NCBI GenBank assembly: GCA_934446355.1
Contig: CAKSEC010000014.1
Span: 1 to 62,110 of the forward strand
Direction: 5' to 3'
Length of the DNA: 62,110 bases
Origin: an uncultured Oscillospiraceae bacterium
GTDB lineage: Bacteria; Bacillota; Clostridia; Oscillospirales; Ruminococcaceae
Each line of letters opens with the position of its first letter. Within the stretch, counting starts at the first letter, position 1. The notes beneath the pieces were generated by a model, which saw nothing but the letters and a program-made list of their open reading frames with translations, made no database searches and was not told where the DNA came from. The position numbers were made by a program, and so were the translations under genes. Below, piece after piece: positions 1 through 8,997 of this stretch.

Positions 1-3000
1 ACGTTGGTAGCCTTGGAAGCCTGTCCGCCGGTGTTGGAGTAAACCTCGGTATCGAATACGAGGATATTTACGTTCTTGCCGGAAGCAATAACGTGGTCAA
101 GTCCGCCGTAGCCGATATCGTAAGCCCAGCCGTCGCCGCCGAAGATCCACTGGCTCTTCTTGGAGAGGTAGTTCTTAGCTGCGAGGATCTCACCAATGAT
201 GCCGTCCTTTGCAGGGCACTTCTCAAGAGCGCTTACCAGCTTCTTGGTAGCTGCTGCGTTTGCCTTGCCGTCGTTCTCAGTAGCGAAGTACTCATCAATG
301 AGCGCCTTTGCGTCATCGTGTGCGTCCTCACGTACGTCCTTCAGCTTCTTCTGAACTCTCTTTCTCAGGGTATCCTGAGCCAGGAACATACCGTAACCGA
401 ACTCTGCGTTGTCCTCGAACAGGGAGTTAGCCCAAGCCGGACCCTTGCCTTCCTTGTTCGTGGTGTACGGAGTGGACGGCTCAGAGCCTGCCCAGATAGA
501 CGAGCAGCCTGTTGCGTTTGCAATATACATTCTGTCGCCGAAGAGCTGAGTAACAAGCTTTGCATACGGTGTTTCACCGCAGCCTGCGCACGCACCGGAG
601 AATTCGAGCAGCGGCTGCTTGAACTGCGAGCCCTTTACAGTTGTTTCCTTGAACTTCTCATGTACCTCAGGCTTGTCGGCAACCTTTGCCACTGCGTAGT
701 CGAATACCGGCTGCTGATCCATCTGTGTTTCGATGGGCTTCATAACAAGTGCGCTCTTGCTCTTGTCCTTTGCGCCTGCCGGGCAGATGTTAGCGCATAC
801 GCCGCAGCCTGTGCAGTCGAGAGTAGAAACAGCCATGGTGTACTTCATGCCGGGAAGCTGCATTGCGTCCTTTACCTTTACGGAAGCCGGAGCAGCGGCA
901 GCCTCGTCAGCGGTCATGATAACCGGACGGATAACAGCGTGCGGGCAAACGAATGCACACTGGTTACACTCGATACAGTTCTCAGCTATCCACTCAGGAA
1001 CGTCAACAGCGATACCGCGCTTCTCATAAGCAGCGGAGCCCTGCGGGAATGTGCCGTCAGCGATGTCAACGAATGTGGATACGGGGATCTGGTCGCCTCT
1101 CTGTGCGTTTACGGGGATCTGTACCTTGTTTACGAAGTCAACGAGGAACTTGTTGTCGCCCTCTGCCTTGTGAACAGGAAGTTCGCCCTGTGCGTCAGCC
1201 CAAGAAGCGGGAACGTCTACCTTGACAACCTCGCCTGCGCCCTTTTCGATAGCGGCGTAGTTCATGTTTACGATGTCGTCGCCCTTCTTTGCAAAGGACT
1301 TGTACGCCATCTTCTTCATGTAGGTGATAGCGTCCTCAGGCGGAATGATGTTTGCGATGGAGAAGAATGCCGACTGCAGCACGGTGTTGGTCTTGTTGCC
1401 CAGACCGATTTCCCTTGCCACCTTGTTTGCATTGATGATATAGAAGTTGATGTTGTTCTTTGCGATGTAAGCCTTTACGGGAGCGGGAAGCTTCTCGTCC
1501 AGCTCATCAACTGTCCAGTGGCAGTTCAGCAGGAACGAGCCGCCCGGAACAACGTCCTGAACCATATCGTACTTGTCGATGTACGACGGATTATGACAGG
1601 CAACGAAGTTAGCCTTGTTGATGAAGTAAGTCGACTTGATGGGCGTCTTACCGAAGCGCAGGTGAGAAATGGTAACGCCGCCGGACTTCTTGGAGTCGTA
1701 AGCGAAGTAAGCCTGTGCGTACATATCGGTATGGTCGCCGATGATCTTGATGGAGTTCTTGTTTGCGCCGACAGTACCGTCAGAGCCAAGACCCCAGAAC
1801 TTACAGCAGGTCGTGCCCTCAGGCGTTGTGTTAGGATTGTCGGTAGGATCAAGCGACAGATGAGTTACATCGTCGTGGATACCCAGTGTGAATACCGGCT
1901 TTGTGGTGTTGTTGTATACTGCGATGATCTGAGCGGGGTTGCAGTCCTTTGAACCAAGTCCGTAACGGCCTGTGAATACGGGAACGTCCTGGAACTTGTT
2001 CTCCTTCTTGAGGGCTGCCACAACGTCCAGATAAAGCGGCTCGCCGAGAGAGCCGGGCTCCTTTGTTCTGTCGAGCACGGAGATCTTCTTTACGGTTGCA
2101 GGGATAGCGTCAACCAGTGCAGAGGATACGAACGGTCTGTACAGTCTTACCTTTACAAGGCCGACCTTTCTGCCCTGCTTTGCGAGGTAGTCGATAGTTT
2201 CCTCGATGGTGTCGCAGACAGAACCCATTGCGATGATAACTTCCTCAGCGTCAGGTGCGCCGTAGTAGTTGAACAGCTTGTAGTCGGTGCCTATCTCAGC
2301 GTTGACCTTGTTCATGTACTCGGTAACGACAGCGGGAACGTTGTTGTAGTATGTGTTGCAAGCCTCTCTTGCCTGGAAGAAGATGTCGGGGTTCTGTGCC
2401 GTACCGTGGAGCACGGGCTTCTCAGGATTGAGCGCCCTGTCACGGAACGCCTGAACAGCGTCCATATCTACCATGCCCTTGAGGGTCTCATAGTCCCACT
2501 TCTCTATCTTCTGTATCTCGTGAGAGGTACGGAAGCCGTCGAAGAAGTGCAGGAACGGAACTCTGCCCTTGATTGCGGACAGATGTGCTACTGCGCCAAG
2601 GTCCATTACCTCCTGCGGGTTGGTGGAGCAGAGCATTGCATAGCCAGTCTGGCGGCACGCATATATATCGCTGTGGTCGCCGAAGATGGAAAGCGCATGA
2701 GAAGCCAGCGCACGTGCAGATACGTGAATAACTGACGGCAGCAGCTCGCCTGCGATCTTATACATATTCGGGATCATGAGAAGCAGACCCTGTGAAGCGG
2801 TGTAGGTGGTGGTCAGTGCGCCTGCGGACAGCGAGCCGTGAACCGCACCTGCTGCGCCTGCCTCGGACTGCATCTCAACTACCTTTACCTGCTCGCCGAA
2901 GATGTTCTTTACGCCTGCGGTGGACCATGAATCGGTCACCTCAGCCATAACGGACGAGGGGGTGATGGGGTAGATAGCGGCTAAGTCGGTGAACGCATAG

Positions 3001-3053
3001 GACACATGAGCGGCAGCGTTGTTGCCGTCCATTGTTTGCTTTTCTCTTGCCAT
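1..3053 (-). CDS. nifJ: Pyruvate:ferredoxin (flavodoxin) oxidoreductase, 3' end cut by window
   Basis: Oxidatively decarboxylates pyruvate to acetyl-CoA and CO2, reducing ferredoxin; a central cytoplasmic enzyme of anaerobic fermentation. About 1017 residues are visible of a family usually near 1170-1180, so the C-terminus lies outside the window. The N-terminal thiamine-diphosphate domain is followed by two 4Fe-4S motifs, CIECNQCAFVCP near residue 693 and CTGCGVCANICP near 746, and a thiamine-site stretch GDGWAYDIGYGG near 971. The ATG at 3053 follows an AAGGAGGATA ribosome site at 3061-3070. It is a separate unit with its own promoter, head-on to nothing, lying downstream of the end of the flagellar cluster. 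Identification is firm. Confidence 0.97.
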   Translation of the reverse strand, partial: MAREKQTMDGNNAAAHVSYAFTDLAAIYPITPSSVMAEVTDSWSTAGVKNIFGEQVKVVEMQSEAGAAGAVHGSLSAGALTTTYTASQGLLLMIPNMYKIAGELLPSVIHVSARALASHALSIFGDHSDIYACRQTGYAMLCSTNPQEVMDLGAVAHLSAIKGRVPFLHFFDGFRTSHEIQKIEKWDYETLKGMVDMDAVQAFRDRALNPEKPVLHGTAQNPDIFFQAREACNTYYNNVPAVVTEYMNKVNAEIGTDYKLFNYYGAPDAEEVIIAMGSVCDTIEETIDYLAKQGRKVGLVKVRLYRPFVSSALVDAIPATVKKISVLDRTKEPGSLGEPLYLDVVAALKKENKFQDVPVFTGRYGLGSKDCNPAQIIAVYNNTTKPVFTLGIHDDVTHLSLDPTDNPNTTPEGTTCCKFWGLGSDGTVGANKNSIKIIGDHTDMYAQAYFAYDSKKSGGVTISHLRFGKTPIKSTYFINKANFVACHNPSYIDKYDMVQDVVPGGSFLLNCHWTVDELDEKLPAPVKAYIAKNNINFYIINANKVAREIGLGNKTNTVLQSAFFSIANIIPPEDAITYMKKMAYKSFAKKGDDIVNMNYAAIEKGAGEVVKVDVPASWADAQGELPVHKAEGDNKFLVDFVNKVQIPVNAQRGDQIPVSTFVDIADGTFPQGSAAYEKRGIAVDVPEWIAENCIECNQCAFVCPHAVIRPVIMTADEAAAAPASVKVKDAMQLPGMKYTMAVSTLDCTGCGVCANICPAGAKDKSKSALVMKPIETQMDQQPVFDYAVAKVADKPEVHEKFKETTVKGSQFKQPLLEFSGACAGCGETPYAKLVTQLFGDRMYIANATGCSSIWAGSEPSTPYTTNKEGKGPAWANSLFEDNAEFGYGMFLAQDTLRKRVQKKLKDVREDAHDDAKALIDEYFATENDGKANAAATKKLVSALEKCPAKDGIIGEILAAKNYLSKKSQWIFGGDGWAYDIGYGGLDHVIASGKNVNILVFDTEVYSNTGGQASKATN

Positions 3054-3120
3054 TGGATTTTATCCTCCTTACTATTGTAGAGTTCGTACACTCTGGGCGT
3101 ACTCCCTCAGCTTAGTTTCT

Positions 3121-3149
3121 ATTTTACCACACTCTCTGCAATTTGTAAA
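3121..3149 (-). promoter_or_regulatory. Sigma-A type promoter of nifJ
   Basis: On the minus strand a TTTACA -35 box (3144-3149) is separated by 17 bases from a TAAAAT -10 box (3121-3126). The start site would be near 3114, giving a leader of about 60 bases before the nifJ ribosome site. Confidence 0.72.
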
Positions 3150-3172
3150 TAGCCCTAGAATTTTTTTAAGAA

Positions 3173-3195
3173 TTTTTGTGCATAATGCACCAAAA
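3173..3195. promoter_or_regulatory. 23-bp palindrome upstream of the nifJ promoter (candidate activator site)
   Basis: Two 11-base arms around a single central base match at 10 of 11 positions; the core GTGCAT-A-ATGCAC is perfect. The centre (3184) lies about 70 bases upstream of the predicted nifJ start, where activators commonly bind. A further ATGCAC half-site occurs near 3208. No known operator consensus was recognised. Confidence 0.4.
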
Positions 3196-3264
3196 TGCTA
3201 CCCACTTATGCACAATTCGCACTTAGCCTATACTAACTTAGCATCCCCCTACGAAATCCGCAGT

Positions 3265-3300
3265 AAATAAAAAGCAGCCGCTGTAACCATATACAGCCGC
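3265..3300 (-). terminator. Probable intrinsic terminator of the flagellar/chemotaxis cluster
   Basis: Read on the minus strand, a hairpin (3292-3300 with 3277-3285, six pairs, one G-G mismatch, two pairs, six-base loop) is followed by TGC and a TTTTTATTT tract. It lies about 66 bases past the cheD stop. The stem is modest, so efficiency is uncertain. Confidence 0.55.
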
Positions 3301-3365
3301 CGCAAATCTGTATTTAGTATCCCCCGACCGGGGAAGTCACCGTGCCAAGCCACCCATTGTATCGG

Positions 3366-3845
3366 TCAGAACTGTTTGTTGCCCTTTGCTGCAGCCCTTA
3401 CCTCCATGATACCCGTTTCGGGATAGAAGAACACCGTCCTTCCATAGTCCAGACCGACGTCCTCGGCGATTATCGGGATGCCCTCTTTCCTGAGAGCCGC
3501 CTTTACCGCTGCGATATTGCGCTCGCCGATGTTGAAGCGTTCGCTCGCCGTTGCGAACATGACCGCTCCGCCGGCGATCTTCGCCTTTATTCTTGAACGG
3601 CTGGCGCCTGCCATAACCATCTGAGAAATGAGCATCGGCACCGCCGTGTCGGCAAATCTCATCGGAGTAGCTGCGCCATTTGTCGCCTGAGTGCTGTCAG
3701 GCAGCATGATATGCGATAATCCGCCAACTCCCGCAAGGCTGTCCAGCAGGCAAATGCCCACGCATGAGCCGAGGGCGTATGTTACCAGCACGTCCGGTGG
3801 CCTGCATATCTTCATATCGGAAATGCCTATCGTGAGATTCGCCAT
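3366..3845 (-). CDS. cheD: Chemoreceptor glutamine deamidase CheD
   Basis: Deamidates glutamines in chemoreceptors and, in Bacillus-type systems, binds CheC to tune adaptation. The catalytic triad seen in the family is present: Thr22 and Cys28 in TYALGSCVG and His45 in LSHIMLP. Length (159 residues) is typical. I start at the ATG at 3845, which overlaps the cheC stop by one base (TGATG); a GTG one codon upstream at 3848 is the alternative. Translational coupling to cheC is likely. It is the last gene of the flagellar cluster, followed by a terminator-like hairpin. No CheA, CheW, CheB or CheR is encoded in the window, so its partners lie elsewhere. Confidence 0.95.
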   Translation of the reverse strand: MANLTIGISDMKICRPPDVLVTYALGSCVGICLLDSLAGVGGLSHIMLPDSTQATNGAATPMRFADTAVPMLISQMVMAGASRSRIKAKIAGGAVMFATASERFNIGERNIAAVKAALRKEGIPIIAEDVGLDYGRTVFFYPETGIMEVRAAAKGNKQF

Positions 3846-4462
3846 CACATAACACCAAGTTTCTTCATAAGCGTTTCGAGAGAATCCATCTCCGGGATAA
3901 GTATGATGTTGGACTTGATGTCCACGCCATCTATCGCAAAGCCGTCGTCGATGAACAGCACCTTATCGCCGACCTGCGAAAATTCGATTATCGGTACGCT
4001 CATTATCGCACCCAGCATATCCACCTTCATCGATGGTATCTCCATGTCGATGGAAAGCCCCGTCAGCGTGCTCAGCGCACGCAGGTAGCTGCCCGCCATG
4101 ATGTTGCCCATCTCTGTGATAACGGAAAGCTGCATATCGTCAAGGCTTATCACCTGAACGTTTTCGGAGTTCATGAATGTAGACAGCACGACATGAGCAA
4201 AGCTGTCCTCCAGCAGGAACATCATCATGCCCTTTATATCACCCTGCAGCCTTACCAGAATGCCGGTGATGACCTTTTCAGGACCGCCCATTGCATCGAT
4301 TATCTGCTGATATTCAAGCACGCAGACATTCGGCACCTTCATCTCTATCGGCTTTCCGAGCATTTCGGAAAGCGACGAAGCTGCGCTGCCTGAGCCTATA
4401 TTTCCTATTTCCCGCAGGCAGTCTATTGCCACCGGCGAGAGGTCGTCGTAATTCTTAAGCAT
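3845..4462 (-). CDS. cheC: CheY-P phosphatase CheC
   Basis: Dephosphorylates CheY-P and pairs with CheD in chemotactic adaptation. Two copies of the CheC/CheX/FliY active-site signature E-x2-N are present, at Glu18/Asn21 (REIGNIGSGSA) and Glu117/Asn120 (TEMGNIMAGS), as expected for a two-site CheC. At 205 residues it has the normal length. The ATG at 4462 follows an AGGAG ribosome site. It lies 25 bases after the flgG-like gene and overlaps cheD by one base, so all are probably co-transcribed. Confidence 0.95.
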   Translation of the reverse strand: MLKNYDDLSPVAIDCLREIGNIGSGSAASSLSEMLGKPIEMKVPNVCVLEYQQIIDAMGGPEKVITGILVRLQGDIKGMMMFLLEDSFAHVVLSTFMNSENVQVISLDDMQLSVITEMGNIMAGSYLRALSTLTGLSIDMEIPSMKVDMLGAIMSVPIIEFSQVGDKVLFIDDGFAIDGVDIKSNIILIPEMDSLETLMKKLGVM

Positions 4463-4487
4463 TTTTTACTCCTGTTTACGCCGTAAT

Positions 4488-5213
4488 TTACCTGAGATTA
4501 TTCGCCAGACGTGTGAACTCGTCAGAGGTGGTGACCACCCTAGAACTGAGCTGATATGCACGCTGCGTTTCGATAAGCTTCACCATCTGGTCGGCAAGGC
4601 TGACGTTCGATGTTATGAGCACTCCCTGCAGCTTGTCGAAGTCACGGTTAGCCACTGCCGCACCGCTTCTCGCAGTTGCAGCGTAGCGGTTATCAGCCGC
4701 TGCGTCGATACCGTATACGTTCTCGAACTGGAACACGCCGATCATATTTGCAAGTTCATCGTAATCAGCCGCAGAGCCTTCCTCGTTGAACGGCACAACA
4801 ATGCGGTTGTTGTCGTAATCCAGCACATACTCGCCGCTGCTGCTGACAAGATACCACTCGCCCGTTTCAGCCTGAGTCATTGCAAACGCACCGTCACGGG
4901 TGTAATTGATGTCGCCGTAGCGGTCCTGCACTGCGAAGAAGCCCTCGTTGGGCAGTGCGAAATCAAGCGGGCGTTCTGTGTAATAGAACGAACTTTCATC
5001 AAACATCACAGAGGTTTTCTGTATGTATGCGCCGTGACCGGTCTGCCATTCAGGCTCGGTCGAACGCTGCTTTGTGTAAAGGCAGTCGGCAAAGGACGGG
5101 CGAACCGTCTGATAGCCGTAGGTGTTGATGTTTGCGATGTTGTTGCCGTACACATTGAGCGCCTGTGCCTGGGCGATCATCGCAGTTTTACCGGTATGGA
5201 ATGCAATATTCAT
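4488..5213 (-). CDS. flgG: Flagellar rod/hook-basal-body protein, FlgG-like
   Basis: Distal-rod type axial protein exported by the flagellar apparatus. The N-terminus has the rod/hook signature with YGNNIANINTYGY (residues 22-34), and the C-terminal helix reads SNVSLADQMVKLIETQRAYQ, the hallmark of FlgG/FlgE C-termini. The D1-like motif LPNEGFFAVQ is present. At 241 residues it is close to FlgF/FlgG (about 250-260). It sits 14 bases after a second rod protein gene; the pair follows sigma-28. The C-terminus argues for FlgG, but FlgF and FlgG cannot be separated with certainty by eye. Confidence 0.8.
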   Translation of the reverse strand: MNIAFHTGKTAMIAQAQALNVYGNNIANINTYGYQTVRPSFADCLYTKQRSTEPEWQTGHGAYIQKTSVMFDESSFYYTERPLDFALPNEGFFAVQDRYGDINYTRDGAFAMTQAETGEWYLVSSSGEYVLDYDNNRIVVPFNEEGSAADYDELANMIGVFQFENVYGIDAAADNRYAATARSGAAVANRDFDKLQGVLITSNVSLADQMVKLIETQRAYQLSSRVVTTSDEFTRLANNLR

Positions 5214-5227
5214 GCTGAACTCCTATC

Positions 5228-5962
5228 TTATATCTTGCAGAGCGACGTCGATTTCTGATTCATCGAATCAAGCAGCTTCGCCATCGTGCTGGACGCCTCG
5301 TAGATACGGTTGGCGTTCATCATCATCGTCATCTCATAGTTCACGTCGATATTCGACCGCTCGAATGCACCCTGAATTATCTCGTAGCGTGTACCCTCAG
5401 GCACCTCGCTCGCCTCGACCGAGGTGAACATATTCGCTCCGAACTTATCGACATTTCCGTCCGGATTGATATAGGAAAGCTGCAGCCTGTCCACAAGCTG
5501 ACCTTCCTGATATATCGCACCGTCGCTGTCTATCACAAAATCCTTGTTTCCAAGGTATATCTCGCCATTTTCGCCGAGTATCCTGCCGGAATAGGAAAGG
5601 CAGAGATAGCCCTGCTCGTCAAGTTCCCACTGACCGTTTCGGGTGAGCATCGTTTCACCGTTATAGCCGGCGATATTGAAGTACACGTCGCCGTTTATCG
5701 CAACATCAAACTGAGAACCTGTATACTCAAACGTACCCTGACCGAGGTCGGTGTATGAATTATCCACATATGTCTGTGCAAACGTACCGGACAGCTCCTC
5801 ACGGTGCTTTACAAGTATCATCTGCTCGTTGAAGCGGTTAGTGATTATCGTATCCCGCTTATAGCCCGGCGTGGACATATTCGTAAGATTGTTGCCTATG
5901 CAGTCCAGCTTGCGCTGGTTGATTATCATACCATTGCAGGCATAGTAAAAACCTCTGTTCAA
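5228..5962 (-). CDS. flgF: Flagellar rod protein, FlgF-like
   Basis: Second axial rod protein of 244 residues. The N-terminus carries LDCIGNNLTNMSTPGYKR, the conserved rod/hook signature, followed by the QFDVAINGDVYFNI D1 element. The C-terminus (SNIDVNYEMTMMMNANRIYE) is less canonical than its neighbour, which suggests FlgF rather than FlgG; this is inference. The start is TTG at 5962, after an AGGAGG ribosome site, and overlaps the sigma-28 stop by four bases (TTGA), so translation is probably coupled to the sigma factor. Confidence 0.75.
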   Translation of the reverse strand: MNRGFYYACNGMIINQRKLDCIGNNLTNMSTPGYKRDTIITNRFNEQMILVKHREELSGTFAQTYVDNSYTDLGQGTFEYTGSQFDVAINGDVYFNIAGYNGETMLTRNGQWELDEQGYLCLSYSGRILGENGEIYLGNKDFVIDSDGAIYQEGQLVDRLQLSYINPDGNVDKFGANMFTSVEASEVPEGTRYEIIQGAFERSNIDVNYEMTMMMNANRIYEASSTMAKLLDSMNQKSTSLCKI

Positions 5963-6747
5963 GGCTGTTCCTCCTGTCCTCCTGATTTTTCAGCTGCGCC
6001 GCCCCTGATATAAGGCTCCAGTGCGGCTTTCAGCGAAAGCATCGCTTTAGTGTTTATCTGGCACACTCTTGATTCCGACACGCCGATGACCTTGGCAATG
6101 TCCGAATACTTCATGCTCTTGTAGTAATATAATGTGACGACCTGACGCTCCTTTTCCTTGAGCCTGTCTATCGCCGCCGCCACGACCGAGCGCAGTTCCT
6201 GCCTGAGCAGGCGTGAATCTGTCGGCTCTGAGCCGGACGAAATGCTGTTATCCTCGAAGTTATCCTCGTACAGCAGTTCCTCGAATGAAAGCGTGACCGT
6301 ATTTGCGGCGTCCGCCATGCCTTTCAGCAGCCTGTCCTCGGATATGCCGAGATATTCGGCAAGTTCTGCATTCGTCGGCGCCCTATCATATTGATTATAC
6401 AATATACTGTTCGCCTTGTCAAGGTCACGGGCAAATTTTCTTACAGGTCTTGGCACCCAATCCTGCTTTCTTACATAATCAATGACTGCGCCCCGAATTT
6501 TTATCGAAGCATATGTCTCGAATTTTGCGCCCTTTGTGGGGTCAAACGTTTCTATTGCGTCCATGAGAGCGATAACGCCCTCGTTTATCACGTCGTCCGT
6601 TTCCCCGTACTTTATATAGGTATTACGCAGGGAAAGCGCACAGGCACGCACCAGTCCGAGATTTTTCAGCACGATCTCGTTGCGCACTGCCTCGCTGCGG
6701 CTCATACTGTATTCTTCAAGAAGAACTGCAGTAACGCTGCTTTCCAT
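5959..6747 (-). CDS. fliA: RNA polymerase sigma factor for flagellar genes (sigma-28, SigD/FliA)
   Basis: Directs transcription of late flagellar and chemotaxis genes. It has sigma-70 region 2 (residues about 28-95, with DDVINEGVIALMDAIETFDP and YASIKIRGAVIDYVR), region 3 and a region 4 helix-turn-helix (SDIAKVIGVSESRVCQ). Length of 262 is typical of FliA/SigD. Start ATG 6747 follows GGAGGGAAG. It lies directly after flhA (59 bases); the usual flhF and flhG genes are missing between them. No FlgM anti-sigma factor is encoded in the window. Confidence 0.93.
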   Translation of the reverse strand: MESSVTAVLLEEYSMSRSEAVRNEIVLKNLGLVRACALSLRNTYIKYGETDDVINEGVIALMDAIETFDPTKGAKFETYASIKIRGAVIDYVRKQDWVPRPVRKFARDLDKANSILYNQYDRAPTNAELAEYLGISEDRLLKGMADAANTVTLSFEELLYEDNFEDNSISSGSEPTDSRLLRQELRSVVAAAIDRLKEKERQVVTLYYYKSMKYSDIAKVIGVSESRVCQINTKAMLSLKAALEPYIRGGAAEKSGGQEEQP

Positions 6748-6806
6748 GCACTTCCCTCCTGTTCTCTGCTATTGCCGGAGCCTTTCCGTCAGCTGACAGC
6801 CGTCCG

Positions 6807-8933
6807 TCAGGTGGCTGCGGCGGGCTGACCTATCGGCGACGGCCTTTGCGCCGGATTTCCGAGCGAAATATTACCGATAGCCTGAATCTGCGCCGTGGAA
6901 TCTATCTCGCTGTAGGACAGCACCGTGATGTTCGGAATGAACTGCTCAGTGAGCTTCTTGTAATAGATACGCACCACAGGCGATGTCAGGATAATGACTG
7001 TCGGGATAACGTCCTTTATCTTGTCTATCTCCTGATTCGACGCCGAAACTATCCGCTGGATAACATCGGGCGCCATTGCAAGGTAGCTGCCCTGATCCGA
7101 CTTCTTTACTGAGCTTACTATCATATCCTCGATCTGCGTGTCGAGGGTTATGACACGCAGCGAATTTGCCTCTGCGAAGCGGTGAGTTATCGTGCGCTTC
7201 AGCGACTGCCTTACATACTCCGTGACTATGTCCATATCCTTTAGCACGTTTGCATGGTCGCCGATGGTTTCGAGTATCGTTTCAAGGTCCCTTATCGGGA
7301 TACCCTCACGCAGCAGGTTCGCAAGTATCTTCTGCAGATAGCCCACAGAAATGACCTTCGGTATGATATCCTCCACCACAATGGGGTTGGTCTTTTTGAC
7401 GTTCTCCAGCATGGTGTTGACGTCCTGACGGGAGAGCAGTTCATGCGCATAGCGCTTCATTATCTCCGACCAGTGGGTTATCATTACCGATACCGGGTCT
7501 ATCAGCGTATAGCCTGCGACGTCTGCCATTATCTTCTTGTCCTCGGATATCCACTTTGCAGGCAGGCCGAACGCCGGTTCTACCGTGTCGATACCGTCTA
7601 TCTGCTGTGTAACATCACCGCTGTCCAGCGCAAGGTAATGGTCAACGAGTATCTCGCCGCGTGCGACCTCCTCGCCCTTTATCTTGATGATGTACATATT
7701 CGGGTTTATCTCAGGGTTGTCCGTCATTCGCACAGAGGGAATGACCATACCCATATCGAGTGCGAACTGCTTTCGGAATATTACCACTCGCTCGATGAAG
7801 TTACCGCCCGATTTTTCATCGACCAGCCTCAGCAGGCTGTAGCCAAACTCCATCTCGATAGGCTCGACGTTGAGCAGCTTGAACACATTGTCGATGTCCC
7901 TGTAGAAGTCGTTATCCGCTGGCAGCTTCTCCATTTCCTTTTCCTCAGCCTTTTTGCGCTGAGCAAGTTCCAGTTCCGCCATCTTTTTCTTGTTGCGGTT
8001 GAGCAGGACTGCACCCACGATGAGCAGCACGCCAAGAATAAGGCAGACTGCGGTCGGGAATCCCGGAATGACCATCATCACGCACATTACGATGCCTGCG
8101 ATGAGCAGCACGAAAGGCTGTGCGGAGAACTGACCCTTGATGTCGTTGACAAGGCTGTCCTCACTTGCGGCACGTGTAACTATCATACCAGTAGCAACGG
8201 AAATGAGCAGTGCGGGTATCTGCGAGCACAGACCGTCGCCGACCGTTGCCAGTGAATAGGTGTCGAGAATGGTGTTGAAGTCGCCGTTTCCTCTGACCAT
8301 GCCGATGATAACACCGCCGATGAGGTTTACAAGCGTTGTGACGATGGACATTATAGCGTCGCCCTTTACGAACTTCGTAGCACCGTCCATTGAGCCGTAG
8401 AAGTCAGCCTCGCGCTGGATATTGCTTCTGCGCTTTTTGGCCTGTTCCTCGTTGATTATTCCAGCGTTGAGGTCTGCGTCAATCGCCATCTGCTTACCGG
8501 GCATTGCGTCCAGCGTGAAGCGGGCTGCGACCTCCGATACACGTTCAGAGCCCTTGGTGATTACGATGAAGTTTACCAAAACGATGATTATGAATATCAG
8601 GAAGCCGACGATGGCGTCGCCTCCCATAACGAAGTTACCGAACGCCGATATTACCTCGCCTGCGTATCCGCTTGAAAGAATACCTCTGGTCGTGGAAACG
8701 TTCAGCGAAAGCCTTAATACTGTCGTCAGCAGCAGCACTGTCGGGAATACCGAAAATTCCAGCGCTTCCTTGATGAACATTGTCATGACAAGGATTATCA
8801 GGCTGAGGGAGATATTCAGCAGTATCAGAAAGTCCAGCAGCCAGCTGGGAAGCGGTATGATTATCGCAATTACGATGAATATTACAAACAGAACAAACGA
8901 GTTGCTCAGAAGCTTGCGTACTATACTGCCCAT
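6807..8933 (-). CDS. flhA: Flagellar export gate protein FlhA
   Basis: Largest integral membrane component of the flagellar type III export gate, using proton motive force to drive export. The N-terminal half has about eight membrane segments and the conserved cytoplasmic loop with LDAMPGKQMAIDADLNAG (about residues 148-165); the C-terminal half is the soluble substrate/chaperone docking domain. At 708 residues it is full length. The AAGGAG site directly abuts the ATG at 8933, an unusually short spacing, but no better in-frame start is visible. Confidence 0.97.
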   Translation of the reverse strand: MGSIVRKLLSNSFVLFVIFIVIAIIIPLPSWLLDFLILLNISLSLIILVMTMFIKEALEFSVFPTVLLLTTVLRLSLNVSTTRGILSSGYAGEVISAFGNFVMGGDAIVGFLIFIIIVLVNFIVITKGSERVSEVAARFTLDAMPGKQMAIDADLNAGIINEEQAKKRRSNIQREADFYGSMDGATKFVKGDAIMSIVTTLVNLIGGVIIGMVRGNGDFNTILDTYSLATVGDGLCSQIPALLISVATGMIVTRAASEDSLVNDIKGQFSAQPFVLLIAGIVMCVMMVIPGFPTAVCLILGVLLIVGAVLLNRNKKKMAELELAQRKKAEEKEMEKLPADNDFYRDIDNVFKLLNVEPIEMEFGYSLLRLVDEKSGGNFIERVVIFRKQFALDMGMVIPSVRMTDNPEINPNMYIIKIKGEEVARGEILVDHYLALDSGDVTQQIDGIDTVEPAFGLPAKWISEDKKIMADVAGYTLIDPVSVMITHWSEIMKRYAHELLSRQDVNTMLENVKKTNPIVVEDIIPKVISVGYLQKILANLLREGIPIRDLETILETIGDHANVLKDMDIVTEYVRQSLKRTITHRFAEANSLRVITLDTQIEDMIVSSVKKSDQGSYLAMAPDVIQRIVSASNQEIDKIKDVIPTVIILTSPVVRIYYKKLTEQFIPNITVLSYSEIDSTAQIQAIGNISLGNPAQRPSPIGQPAAAT

Positions 8934-8997
8934 CTCCTTTCTGTAATATTTCTATGTTAATATACAAATAGTATCGAATAATCGTGTATTATGTCGC

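Noticed and set aside
93..1952. Long open plus-strand frame of 619 codons opposite nifJ
   Set aside because: It is antisense to an unmistakable pyruvate:ferredoxin oxidoreductase, has Cys/Leu/Val-rich nonsense composition and no ribosome site.
6831..6838. GCCGATAG as a sigma-28 -10 box inside the flhA 3' end
   Set aside because: No TAAA at the required 15-16 base spacing upstream; it is ordinary coding sequence.
7254..8255. Plus-strand frame of 333 codons opposite flhA
   Set aside because: Shadow of the codon bias of flhA; no ribosome site and no recognisable motif.
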